Shown here piece by piece: positions 1 to 6,981 of a DNA stretch of 11,995 nt. The translations under genes were made by a program, and so were the position numbers. Each line of letters begins with the position of its first letter. Position 1 is the stretch's first letter. Under the pieces are notes generated by a model. It ran no database searches and had not been told where the DNA came from. It saw nothing but the letters and a program-made list of their open reading frames with translations. This DNA is from Spirochaetales bacterium (GTDB lineage: Bacteria > Spirochaetota > Spirochaetia > Sphaerochaetales > Sphaerochaetaceae): positions 1 through 11,995 of the forward strand of contig JALFYG010000074.1 of the NCBI GenBank assembly GCA_022784805.1, given 5' to 3'.

Positions 1-469
1 CGTAGACCATCCTGGTAACGTTACGGAAAGCGCAGAGTTTAATGTGTTTGCAGATCCTGAGGCTGCGGCTATAGTCCTTAAAAGCGGTGTTCCTACAACG
101 GTATTTGCTCTTGATGTAACGCTGAAACTTCAGCTTACAGAAGAAATATTGGATAAAGTGAGAAAGCTTCCTGACTCCAGATATAAGGAAATATTCCTTG
201 CATCTATGGGTTATTATGTTCCTTCTCTATTGAGGGCTCATGGTGAAATGCCTGCTATGCATGACCCATGCACTATTGCATACCTATATGATCCATTCAT
301 CTTCACATACTCTTATAGACAGATTTCTGTGGAGACAAAGGGTGACAAGACCTATGGGAAGACAGTGGGTGGAAAGGAAGACAAGAACTCAAATATAAAA
401 ATGGGTATAGAAGTAGACAACGATAAGTTCTGGGCTTTGTTCTTCAAGGCTGTAGAGAACTTAGCTTGA
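1..469 (+). CDS. Nucleoside hydrolase, C-terminal part (5' end outside window)
   Basis: The reading frame is open from base 2 with no start in the window, so this is the 3' part of a longer gene; about 155 residues are visible against a usual 300-340. The segment reading PGNVTESAEFNVFADPEAA matches the conserved mid-region of inosine-uridine-preferring nucleoside hydrolases, followed by the typical GVPTTVFALDVT strand. The downstream His-Asp pair (codons at 260-265, in MHDPCTIAYLYDP) fits the family's active-site His and calcium/ribose-binding Asp. By family knowledge the enzyme hydrolyses the N-glycosidic bond of ribonucleosides to base plus ribose in the cytoplasm. The nucleobase specificity cannot be read from this fragment. 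It ends 12 bp before the purine nucleoside phosphorylase gene and upstream of a nucleoside ABC importer, so a salvage role is well supported by context. Confidence 0.9.
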   Translation, partial: VDHPGNVTESAEFNVFADPEAAAIVLKSGVPTTVFALDVTLKLQLTEEILDKVRKLPDSRYKEIFLASMGYYVPSLLRAHGEMPAMHDPCTIAYLYDPFIFTYSYRQISVETKGDKTYGKTVGGKEDKNSNIKMGIEVDNDKFWALFFKAVENLA

Positions 470-481
470 TAAGGAGTAGTA

Positions 482-1321
482 ATGGACGAATTGATGGTAA
501 AGCTCCATGAGAGCGCAGATTTCATAAAGAGTAAGATTGGAGAAGAGAAAGTAGATATCGCAATGGTTCTTGGCTCAGGATTGGGGGAGCTTGGGGACAA
601 GATTGAGGATGCCATTTACATCGATTACCATGATATTCCTCATTTTCCTGTATCTACAGTTCCTGGACACAAGGGAAGACTGGTAGTAGGACGCTTGGAG
701 AATAAGAGAGTCATGTGTATGCAGGGACGCTTTCATTTCTATGAAGGCTGGTCTATGGATGAGTGTGTTTATCCAATAAGAACCATGTATGTCATGGGCA
801 TAAAGAATCTTCTCTTGACCAACGCTGCAGGGTGTGTAAACAAGGAATGGAGACCTGGAGACTTAATGTTGATCACAGACCACATCAAGCTTATTCCTGA
901 GTCACCGAACCGTGGTCCTAACCATGATGAACTTGGACCAAGATTCTTCGATATGTGCTCTGCCTACGATAAGACTCTCCAGAACACAGCAAGAAAAGCC
1001 GCCGATACAGTGGGAATAAAGCTGAGGGAAGGCGTATATATGTTATTCTCTGGGCCTAACTTCGAGACTCCAGCTGAGGTAAGGTTTGCCCGCATCGCCG
1101 GTGCAGATGCCTGCGGAATGTCCACAGTCCCGGAGGCAATCGCTGCTTCCCAGATGAAGATGAACACTCTTGGACTAAGCTGTATGACTAATATGGCTGC
1201 AGGAATATTGGATCAGCCCCTTAATCATGAAGAAGTAATAGAGACAGGAAATATGGTCAAGGGCGTTTTCGAAAAGCTTGTAAGGGAAATAGTAAAGACT
1301 TGGCCTGAAGAGATGATCTAA
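482..1321 (+). CDS. punA: Purine nucleoside phosphorylase, trimeric (PNP/MTAP) family
   Basis: This 279-residue protein has the usual length of trimeric PNPs, which convert purine nucleoside plus phosphate to base plus ribose-1-phosphate in the cytoplasm. Phosphate-site motifs are visible: GSGLG (residues 31-35), PGHKGR (61-66) and QGRFHFYEGW (81-90). NAAG (114-117) follows. The base-site region is GPNFETPAEVR, with Glu195 in the position of human PNP Glu201, then CGMSTVPE (Met213) and MTNMAAG. The Asn in the last motif (Asn237) matches the Asn of 6-oxopurine-specific PNPs rather than the Asp of methylthioadenosine phosphorylases. NHEEV supplies His249, equivalent to human His257. Inosine, guanosine and deoxy forms are therefore the likely substrates. 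AAGGAG at 471-476, five bases before the ATG, supports this start; an in-frame ATG at 494 has no such site. It follows the nucleoside hydrolase by 12 bp, probably as one operon. Confidence 0.95.
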   Translation: MDELMVKLHESADFIKSKIGEEKVDIAMVLGSGLGELGDKIEDAIYIDYHDIPHFPVSTVPGHKGRLVVGRLENKRVMCMQGRFHFYEGWSMDECVYPIRTMYVMGIKNLLLTNAAGCVNKEWRPGDLMLITDHIKLIPESPNRGPNHDELGPRFFDMCSAYDKTLQNTARKAADTVGIKLREGVYMLFSGPNFETPAEVRFARIAGADACGMSTVPEAIAASQMKMNTLGLSCMTNMAAGILDQPLNHEEVIETGNMVKGVFEKLVREIVKTWPEEMI

Positions 1322-1343
1322 TGATATATTAGGTTAGATTATG

Positions 1344-1379
1344 AAAAAAAAGCAGAGTTGTTTTGGCAGCTCTGCTTTT
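1344..1379. terminator. Bidirectional intrinsic terminator
   Basis: AAAAGCAGAG at 1348-1357 pairs perfectly with CTCTGCTTTT at 1370-1379. TTG/CAG (with one G-U pair) extends the stem to 13 bp and leaves a six-base loop (1361-1366). Eight A residues at 1344-1351 give a T8 tail on the minus strand, and TTTT in the right arm plus CCTTT serves the plus strand. It lies between the convergent PNP and flavodoxin-like genes and can end both transcripts. Confidence 0.88.
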
Positions 1380-1397
1380 CCTTTGAAAAAACGATGA

Positions 1398-1940
1398 TTA
1401 AGCTTCTCTGATTATCTCTTCAACCAGTTCCTCGGCAACTTTATCAATTCCGATTCCTGGGCGAGTCGGCATCTCTTTGTCTTCTTCATGGACATAAGAA
1501 GGATAGTCGATGATGTTCATGCCAAGGGCATCTGCCCAAAGCTGGAGACCTGTTGCACAAGATTCGCCTGCTTCTTTTCCATACATGGAAGCTGAGAAGG
1601 CGTAGAAGAGTCTTCCTTCCATCTCTCTTGTTTCAAGCATTGGTTTGGCGTTGTCCATAAATGCTTTCATCTCTGCTGTAGGCAAAGAGAAAAGAGCGGG
1701 GCAACCAAGGATGGTGATGTCACCCTTTCTGAGTTTTTCGTTAGATGCCAAAGGCAATGAAATAATGTCTTCGTAGTATTCGTTGGCTTCATTGCTCTCT
1801 GCGGCTGCAACATGAAGATCCGTATCTTCGACTCTATAAATTCTAGCATCGATTCCCTTCTCACCAAGCTTCTCCTGGAAGCATTTTGCGATGATAAGAA
1901 GGTTTCCTGTTATAGAATGAATGATGATGTTTGCTCTCAT
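1398..1940 (-). CDS. Flavodoxin-like FMN protein / NAD(P)H oxidoreductase-type
   Basis: This 180-residue protein shows the flavodoxin fold by motif. It opens with a beta strand and the FMN phosphate loop HSITGN (residues 8-13, S-x-T-G-N type). A strand and isoalloxazine-contact loop follow, ILGCPALFSLPTAEMKAF (77-94), resembling the GTPTRFG...P..M..F region of WrbA and related flavoproteins. A second flavin loop, FSASMYGKEAGESCATGL, occupies about 114-131. It should be a cytoplasmic FMN-dependent electron carrier or quinone/nitro reductase; partner and substrate are not visible. The start is well set: AAGGAGG (minus strand, about 1947-1953) precedes the ATG. The gene is convergent with PNP and divergent from the nucleoside receptor gene, so it is probably a single-gene transcript ending at the shared terminator. 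Its link to nucleoside salvage is positional only. Confidence 0.85.
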   Translation of the reverse strand: MRANIIIHSITGNLLIIAKCFQEKLGEKGIDARIYRVEDTDLHVAAAESNEANEYYEDIISLPLASNEKLRKGDITILGCPALFSLPTAEMKAFMDNAKPMLETREMEGRLFYAFSASMYGKEAGESCATGLQLWADALGMNIIDYPSYVHEEDKEMPTRPGIGIDKVAEELVEEIIREA

Positions 1941-2006
1941 TTCATCCTCCTTGAGAATATGTTAACTAATTTTTCCTCTAATCCCAAATATATTTTCTGT
2001 GTTTCT

Positions 2007-2058
2007 GCTAAATTTATTTAGCCTTTTGTTGCAGAAATAAAAGTGTTCTGCAACAAAA
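2007..2058. promoter_or_regulatory. Palindrome cluster in divergent intergenic region
   Basis: The 242-bp AT-rich gap between the divergent flavodoxin-like and receptor genes contains nested inverted repeats. GCTAAAT at 2007-2013 mirrors ATTTAGC at 2016-2022 with a 2-bp gap. TTTTGTTGCAGAA at 2024-2036 mirrors TTCTGCAACAAAA at 2046-2058 perfectly over 13 bp with a 9-bp gap. A third, alternative pairing is TTTCTGC (2002-2008) with GCAGAAA (2031-2037). The 13-bp repeat has no T-run after its 3' arm on either strand, so it is a poor intrinsic terminator. A divergent operator for one or both flanking genes, or a leader hairpin of the minus-strand transcript, is more likely. The cognate regulator is unknown. 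Confidence 0.5.
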
Positions 2059-2116
2059 AATGCGATTTTTAACACAGTTATCTCTAAATAAATGCAACAA
2101 TTATGCATCAGATTAA

Positions 2117-2146
2117 TTGACCCACTATATACGTGATATATAGAAT
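2117..2146 (+). promoter_or_regulatory. Promoter of nucleoside receptor gene with overlapping inverted repeat
   Basis: TTGACC at 2117-2122 matches a -35 element at five of six positions. TATAGA at 2139-2144 lies 16 bp further on, and TAGAAT at 2141-2146 lies 18 bp further on. An extended -10 reading, TGATATATA at 2134-2142, is also possible. CTATATA at 2125-2131 and TATATAG at 2137-2143 form a perfect 7-bp inverted repeat with a 5-bp spacer. This covers the spacer and the -10, a plausible repressor site. AAGGAG at 2166-2171 precedes the ATG by 11 bases. Confidence 0.55.
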
Positions 2147-2182
2147 GTGACCATAAATACTCTTTAAGGAGATAAAAAGAAA

Positions 2183-3244
2183 ATGAAAAAGACAATCGCT
2201 CTTGCATTGGCTCTTCTTCTCTGCTTCTCAGTATTCGCACAGGGTGCTTCTGAGTCAAAGTCAGAGACAGCAGCTTTGAAAGTAGGTATGGTCACAGACT
2301 CTGGTACAATTGACGACAGATCCTTCAACCAGGGAACATTTGAAGGCGTCAAGAAGGCAGCAGAGGAGTTCGGTTTGGAATGCACATATCTCAGACCATC
2401 CGGAACAACGACAACTGATTATGTTACAGCTATCACAGACCTCTATGATGCTGGATACAGATTCATCGCATGCCCTGGCTTCCTCTTCGCTGATGCAGTT
2501 GCTCAGGTTCAGGCTATGTATGATGACTTGATGCTTGTCATCATCGATGATGCTCTTTCTGCAGGAATCGGAGCAAATTCTGTAGCTGTTGTCTTTAAGG
2601 AACATGAGTCAGGCTTCCTTGCTGGTCTTGCTACAGCTCTTAAGCTTGAAGAAGGCAGCGTAGGCTTCCTCGGCGGTATGGAAATTCCTTCTGTCCAGAA
2701 GTTCAACTGGGGATTCCAGCAGGGTGTCATCTATGCAAACGAGAACTATGGAACAAAGATTACAATGGATCCATCCAACTTTGTTTACTCAGGTTCTTTT
2801 GCTGACATCGCTCTTGGACAGCAGATTGCAAACACACTCTTCAGCAAGGGTGTAGACGTTGTATTCTGTGCAGCTGGTACAACAGGTGTCGGTGGTCTCA
2901 ACGAGACAAAGAACAGAGCTCTCAGCGGCGAAAAAGTTTGGGCAGTTGGTGTTGACGTAGACCAGTACTACGAAGGTGACCTCGGAAACGGTAAGTCTTG
3001 TATCCTTACATCTGCTATGAAGGATGTAACAGGTGTTGCTTATGACATGGTCAAGGCTGCTGTCGAAGGCAAGTTCCCTGGTGGAACACTCCTTACTCTC
3101 GGCGTTGCAGATGACAGAGCAGGTATCCCTGCTTCTAACCCTAACCTTACACCTGAAATCGAAGCTAAGGTTGCAGACGTTGCTGCTCTCATCAAGGCTG
3201 GAAAGGTTGTCGTAAGAGACAGTGGTGAAGGTCTCATCAAATAA
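2183..3244 (+). CDS. BMP/PnrA-family periplasmic nucleoside-binding protein
   Basis: This 353-residue substrate-binding protein belongs to the BMP family (Treponema PnrA/TmpC, Borrelia BmpA, Bacillus NupN) and captures nucleosides for the ABC importer encoded just downstream. The N-terminus is a signal peptide: KK, a hydrophobic core, then VFAQGASES. Family hallmarks follow: IDDRSFNQGT (residues 43-52), whose Phe and Asn line the nucleoside pocket in PnrA; VIIDDAL (119-125); GTTGVGG (232-238); GVDVDQ (256-261) with the ribose-binding Asp; and SAMKD (277-281) with the conserved Lys. The only Cys near the signal peptide, Cys14, is preceded by LLL and does not form an acceptable lipobox. The usual lipid anchor therefore seems absent, and cleavage after VFA (residue 19) by signal peptidase I is more likely. 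Purine nucleosides are the expected ligands given the adjacent PNP. A hairpin follows the stop codon. Confidence 0.93.
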   Translation: MKKTIALALALLLCFSVFAQGASESKSETAALKVGMVTDSGTIDDRSFNQGTFEGVKKAAEEFGLECTYLRPSGTTTTDYVTAITDLYDAGYRFIACPGFLFADAVAQVQAMYDDLMLVIIDDALSAGIGANSVAVVFKEHESGFLAGLATALKLEEGSVGFLGGMEIPSVQKFNWGFQQGVIYANENYGTKITMDPSNFVYSGSFADIALGQQIANTLFSKGVDVVFCAAGTTGVGGLNETKNRALSGEKVWAVGVDVDQYYEGDLGNGKSCILTSAMKDVTGVAYDMVKAAVEGKFPGGTLLTLGVADDRAGIPASNPNLTPEIEAKVADVAALIKAGKVVVRDSGEGLIK

Positions 3245-3261
3245 GATATTTTAGCTATTGT

Positions 3262-3288
3262 AGGGCCGCCTCTTTCTGGCGGCCCTTT
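3262..3288 (+). terminator. Strong intercistronic hairpin (attenuator or mRNA stabiliser)
   Basis: AGGGCCGCC at 3262-3270 pairs perfectly with GGCGGCCCT at 3278-3286 around a 7-base loop. The stem is unusually GC-rich for this DNA. Only TTTG follows, so termination should be partial. It lies 17 bp after the receptor stop and 41 bp before the ATPase start. Such elements commonly keep binding-protein mRNA in excess over the membrane components. An 11-bp palindrome, GCGCTTAGCGC (3302-3312), lies just downstream. Confidence 0.75.
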
Positions 3289-3328
3289 GTGGATTTAGAC
3301 AGCGCTTAGCGCCCTCATTGGAGACAAA

Positions 3329-4855
3329 ATGAGTCACGTTATCGAAATGTTGGGTATTCGCAAAGAGTTCCCAGGAATAGTCGCCAACGACAACATTAAT
3401 CTGCAGGTGGAGGAAGGTGAGATCCATGCCATCCTCGGAGAAAATGGAGCAGGTAAATCAACGCTGATGAGTATCCTTTTCGGTCTTTATCAAGCCGACA
3501 AGGGTGTAATCAAGGTCAGGGGAAAGGAAGTGTCCATCAAAAACCCTAATGATGCATTTGACCTTGGAATCGGAATGGTTCATCAGCATTTCCAGCTTGT
3601 CCACAACTTTACTGTTGCTGAGAATATTATTCTCGGAAAAGAAGGTGGCTTTGTTTATGATATAAAGTCAGCTTCAAAGAAAATCAAGGAAATATCCAAG
3701 CGTTATGGTCTTGAGATAGAACCGGATATGGTCATCGAAGACATTACGGTAGGTATGCAGCAGAGAGTCGAGATATTGAAGATGCTCTACAGGGATGCAG
3801 ATATCCTGATCTTCGATGAGCCTACTGCTGTTCTTACTCCTCAGGAAATCGACGAACTTATGACGATTATGAAGAACCTTGCCTCTGAAGGCAAAAGCAT
3901 AATCCTCATAACCCATAAGCTTGATGAAATAAAGAGAGTCGCAGACAGGTGCACCATCATCAGAAGAGGCAAGTTCATCAACGTGGTGGATGTGGCATCT
4001 ACATCTGTCAATGAAATGGCTGCCATGATGGTAGGGCGTCCTGTATCCTTCAAAGTCGAAAAGGCTCCCAAGACTCCAGGAGAATCCGTATTGGAAGTCG
4101 AGAATCTCAACGTTCTCAACAATAAAGGCGTTCTCGGAGTAAAAGACTTCTCCCTTTCTGTAAGAAGAGGAGAGATAGTGGGTATAGCAGGTGTCGATGG
4201 TAATGGTCAGACAGAGCTTATAGAAGCCATTACAGGACTAAGAAAGATCCAGTCAGGAAAGATTATGTTCCTTGGAGAAGATTTTTCCTCCCTCTCGATC
4301 AAGGAAAGAAACGAGAAGGGACTGGGACACATTCCTGAAGACAGACAGAAAAGAGGTCTTATCCTCTCATTCCCTATCGCCTCCAATATGGTGATCAAAG
4401 ATTTCGACAAGGCTCCTTTCTCCCAAAAAGGAATCTTGGACAAGGAAGCCATCAGAAAGTATTCCCAGGATATCGTGGATAAGTTTGATGTAAGAAGCGG
4501 TGAAGGAATCGACAGCCTTGGAGGAATGCTCAGTGGTGGTAACCAGCAGAAGGCAATTATCGGAAGAGAAGTCACTCAGGACCCTGATTTGTTGATCGCT
4601 GTCCAGCCAACAAGAGGCTTGGATGTGGGAGCCATTGAGTTCATCCATCAGGCAATTGTGGCTCAGAGAGACAAGGGAAAGGCTGTCTTGTTGGTGTCTT
4701 TCGAACTGGATGAGATATTCAACCTTTCTGACAGAATCGCAGTCATCAACGCAGGTCGTCTCATCGACATCGTCAAGACAGAAGAGACAGACGTCCATGC
4801 GGTTGGTCTGATGATGGCAGGAATCAAGGCTGAAAAGAAGGAGGAGAAGAGATGA
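3329..4855 (+). CDS. Nucleoside ABC transporter, double-domain ATPase (NupO-type)
   Basis: This 508-residue tandem ATPase powers nucleoside import at the cytoplasmic membrane face. The first domain has a canonical Walker A GENGAGKST (residues 37-45), Q-loop GMVHQHF with Gln86, Walker B ILIFDEP (158-164) and switch His195, but its signature is VGMQQR (140-145) instead of LSGGQ. The second domain is the reverse: its Walker A is GVDGNGQTE (287-295) with no lysine, and LLIAVQPTRGLD (420-431) has Gln where the catalytic Glu should be. Its signature LSGGNQQK (400-407) is intact. Walker motifs from domain 1 and signature from domain 2 would together form one competent ATP site. This asymmetry is typical of the YufO/NupO/RbsA-type group. 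GGAG at 3320-3323, five bases upstream, fixes the start. The ATGA overlap with the first permease indicates translational coupling. Confidence 0.94.
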   Translation: MSHVIEMLGIRKEFPGIVANDNINLQVEEGEIHAILGENGAGKSTLMSILFGLYQADKGVIKVRGKEVSIKNPNDAFDLGIGMVHQHFQLVHNFTVAENIILGKEGGFVYDIKSASKKIKEISKRYGLEIEPDMVIEDITVGMQQRVEILKMLYRDADILIFDEPTAVLTPQEIDELMTIMKNLASEGKSIILITHKLDEIKRVADRCTIIRRGKFINVVDVASTSVNEMAAMMVGRPVSFKVEKAPKTPGESVLEVENLNVLNNKGVLGVKDFSLSVRRGEIVGIAGVDGNGQTELIEAITGLRKIQSGKIMFLGEDFSSLSIKERNEKGLGHIPEDRQKRGLILSFPIASNMVIKDFDKAPFSQKGILDKEAIRKYSQDIVDKFDVRSGEGIDSLGGMLSGGNQQKAIIGREVTQDPDLLIAVQPTRGLDVGAIEFIHQAIVAQRDKGKAVLLVSFELDEIFNLSDRIAVINAGRLIDIVKTEETDVHAVGLMMAGIKAEKKEEKR

Positions 4856-5979
4856 AGAAAGAAAAAACAAAGGTCATAAAGAAGCCTTTGGAAGCAAAGA
4901 AAGTACCATCTTTTCTTGTTTCCATCTCTGCTGTAGTCTTGGGTGTCCTTGCAGGCTCCATTTTGATTCTCATCATCGGAAAGAATCCTATTGTAGGTTT
5001 CGAGCGTTTGATGTTCGGTGCCTTCTCCAATAAGAGAAGAATAGGTAACACTCTGAGTATGTCCACCCAGCTTATTCTTATGGGGCTTTCCTTCTCCTTT
5101 GCATATAAGACAGGCCTCTTTAACATTGGAGGATCGGGACAGATGCTCATGGGAGGAATAGTATCCACTATTCTTGGCCACTATCTTCCTGCTTCCATGC
5201 CAAAGCCGGTTTATATTTTGATCGTTGTAGTCGGGGCAATATTAATCGGTGGCCTCTGGGTCCTTATTTCTGGTTTTTTGAAGGCGAAGTTTAACGTTCA
5301 TGAAGTCGTTTCATCCATCATGCTTAACTGGATTGCATTCTGGCTTGTCTATGATTTCATTCCTCGTTTTGTAAAAGACCCTGCAATTGCCGTCAAATCA
5401 AAGCCTTTGGATTTCTCAAGGACTCTGGGTTTGGAGTGGCTGAGAAAGGCAACAGGAATGAGCACCCTTAACCTTGGATTCCTGTTTGCCATCATTGCCT
5501 GCATTGTGATTTGGTTTATCCTTGAAAAGACAACCCTTGGCTTTAACTTGAAGGCTGTAGGCGCCAATAAGTATTGTGCTGAGTATGCCGGTATAAAGAT
5601 TCAGAAGTCTATAATGATCAGTATGGCCATCGCCGGGGCTCTCGCAGGCTTGGCAGGTCTCACGTATTACTGTGGATACTCCAACCTTATGGAAATGGGA
5701 AAGATGCCTAATGAAGGATTCGACGGCATCGCAGTAGCTCTTCTTGGTAACTGTTCTCCTATCGGAGTCTTCTTTGCGGCCATATTCTTCGGTGCTTTGA
5801 AGATGGGAAAGGGATCTCTGGCCGCAACAGGTATTCCTACAGAGCTGGCAGATACCATCATCGCCACGATCATCTACTTTACAGCCACAAGCGTCATAAT
5901 CGCTTCCTTCTGGAACAAGATCTATAAACGACACTATGGAAAGAAGAAGGCAAAACTAGAAGGGGAGGAAAAGAAATGA
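4852..5979 (+). CDS. Nucleoside ABC transporter permease 1 (NupP-type)
   Basis: This 375-residue integral membrane protein belongs to the branched-chain amino acid/ribose permease superfamily (BPD_transp_2). A short basic cytoplasmic N-terminus (MKKEKTKVIKKPLEAKK) precedes about nine to ten hydrophobic segments. Family landmarks are YKTGLFNIGGSGQMLMGG, the loop after the early helices; FNVHEVVSSIMLNWIA, the coupling region thought to face the ATPase; and GFDGIAVALLGNCSPIG near the C-terminal third. The C-terminus is again strongly basic (KKKAKLEGEEKK). Together with the next gene it should form the heterodimeric channel for nucleosides. The ATG overlaps the ATPase stop as ATGA, with AAGGAGGAG (4838-4846) as ribosome binding site inside the upstream gene, so expression is coupled. 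Confidence 0.93.
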   Translation: MKKEKTKVIKKPLEAKKVPSFLVSISAVVLGVLAGSILILIIGKNPIVGFERLMFGAFSNKRRIGNTLSMSTQLILMGLSFSFAYKTGLFNIGGSGQMLMGGIVSTILGHYLPASMPKPVYILIVVVGAILIGGLWVLISGFLKAKFNVHEVVSSIMLNWIAFWLVYDFIPRFVKDPAIAVKSKPLDFSRTLGLEWLRKATGMSTLNLGFLFAIIACIVIWFILEKTTLGFNLKAVGANKYCAEYAGIKIQKSIMISMAIAGALAGLAGLTYYCGYSNLMEMGKMPNEGFDGIAVALLGNCSPIGVFFAAIFFGALKMGKGSLAATGIPTELADTIIATIIYFTATSVIIASFWNKIYKRHYGKKKAKLEGEEKK

Positions 5980-6929
5980 ACGGTATTTGGGACGTAATCA
6001 AAATCATTATCCCCGGAGCTATTGCTTATACAATGCCAATATTGATGGGTGCATTAGGTGGATTGTATTCAGAGAGAAGCGGTGTAACAAACCTGTGTAT
6101 CGAAGGCTTGATGCTCTTCGGATGCTTCGCTTCCGCCGCCACAATCGTAAAACTTCAGGCAATGGGCATGAATTATACCCTCACCATCGTCTGCGGTATT
6201 GTAGTGGCTATGCTGGCATCTATGGCTCTCTCTTATCTTCATGCCTTGGCCTCCATTAAGCTGAAGGCAGACCAGACCATAAGCGGTACAGCCATAAACA
6301 TGCTCTCGACGGCACTTTCCTTGTTCTTGGCACAGACCATCACAGGAAGCGGAAACATCACAATCGTAAGAGGAATCATCAGAAAGAATATTCCTATCCT
6401 TTCAAAGATTCCTGTCATTGGTCCTCTCTTCTTCTCTCAGACCTATTGGACCACTTGGCTTTGCCTGATAGTTTGGGGAGCTTCTTTCTTCCTTCTCTAT
6501 AAGACAAACTTCGGCCTGAGACTCCGTGCCTGCGGCGAGCATCCATCTGCCGTGGCATCTGCAGGTGTCAACGTCCATAAGATGAGATATATCGGTGTTC
6601 TTCTCTCAGGAGTACTCTCCGGTTTGGGAGGAGCAGTAATACTTGTCACCTATGCCGGTGAATACAATAGCGGGGCAGGAATCAACGGATTAGGCTTCTT
6701 GGCAATTGCAGCTTTGATCTTTGGTCAGTGGAAGCCACTGGGAATCTTGGGATCCACAGCATTCTTCGGGCTTTTCATGACAATTGCCAACACAGGTCGT
6801 GTAATACCGGGAATTGCAAATATCCCGACAGGATTCTTGGGGCTCTTCCCATACCTTGCAACCCTTATTGCCTTGATTCTATCCAGTAAGAAGAGCAGAG
6901 CTCCTCTTGCTTCTGGTCAACCTTTCTAA
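5976..6929 (+). CDS. Nucleoside ABC transporter permease 2 (NupQ-type)
   Basis: This 317-residue membrane protein is the shorter partner permease of the same superfamily. Recognisable features are SERSGVTNLCIEGLMLFG near the N-terminus, KADQTISGTAINMLSTA in the middle coupling region, and GLGFLAIAALIFGQWKPLG near residues 245-262, all typical of NupQ/YufQ-like proteins. The hydrophobic profile suggests eight to nine helices. The start overlaps the previous gene's stop (ATGA at 5976-5979) and is served by GGGGAGGAA at 5962-5970. It is the last gene of the importer operon: a hairpin follows the stop within a few bases. I see no truncation or unusual residue. Confidence 0.93.
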   Translation: MNGIWDVIKIIIPGAIAYTMPILMGALGGLYSERSGVTNLCIEGLMLFGCFASAATIVKLQAMGMNYTLTIVCGIVVAMLASMALSYLHALASIKLKADQTISGTAINMLSTALSLFLAQTITGSGNITIVRGIIRKNIPILSKIPVIGPLFFSQTYWTTWLCLIVWGASFFLLYKTNFGLRLRACGEHPSAVASAGVNVHKMRYIGVLLSGVLSGLGGAVILVTYAGEYNSGAGINGLGFLAIAALIFGQWKPLGILGSTAFFGLFMTIANTGRVIPGIANIPTGFLGLFPYLATLIALILSSKKSRAPLASGQPF

Positions 6930-6931
6930 TT

Positions 6932-6963
6932 ATTTGGAGGTCTTTAATGACCTCCAAATCTTT
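6932..6963 (+). terminator. Terminator of nucleoside importer operon
   Basis: ATTTGGAGGTC at 6932-6942 and GACCTCCAAAT at 6949-6959 form a perfect 11-bp stem with a 6-base loop, starting three bases after the permease stop. The tail is short (CTTTAA), so termination may be incomplete. The 3' arm also carries the candidate -35 of the next gene. Confidence 0.75.
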
Positions 6964-6975
6964 AAGTGATATAGT
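6947..6975 (+). promoter_or_regulatory. Extended -10 promoter of the ZIP gene, leaderless
   Basis: TATAGT at 6970-6975, five of six matches to consensus, is preceded by TGA (6967-6969), an extended -10. ATGACC at 6947-6952, 17 bp upstream, is a four-of-six -35 embedded in the preceding hairpin. Six bases (6976-6981) separate the -10 from the ATG at 6982, which puts the predicted transcription start on the A of ATG. Confidence 0.6.
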
Positions 6976-6981
6976 GTGGGC

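Noticed and set aside
2024..2058. 13-bp inverted repeat as an intrinsic terminator
   Set aside because: The 3' arm is followed by A residues on both strands rather than T, and the flanking genes diverge so nothing needs terminating there.
4287..4294. Degenerate second ATPase domain of the importer as a sign of gene decay
   Set aside because: Loss of the Walker A lysine and catalytic Glu in domain 2, with an intact signature there, is the normal asymmetric pattern of this transporter group.
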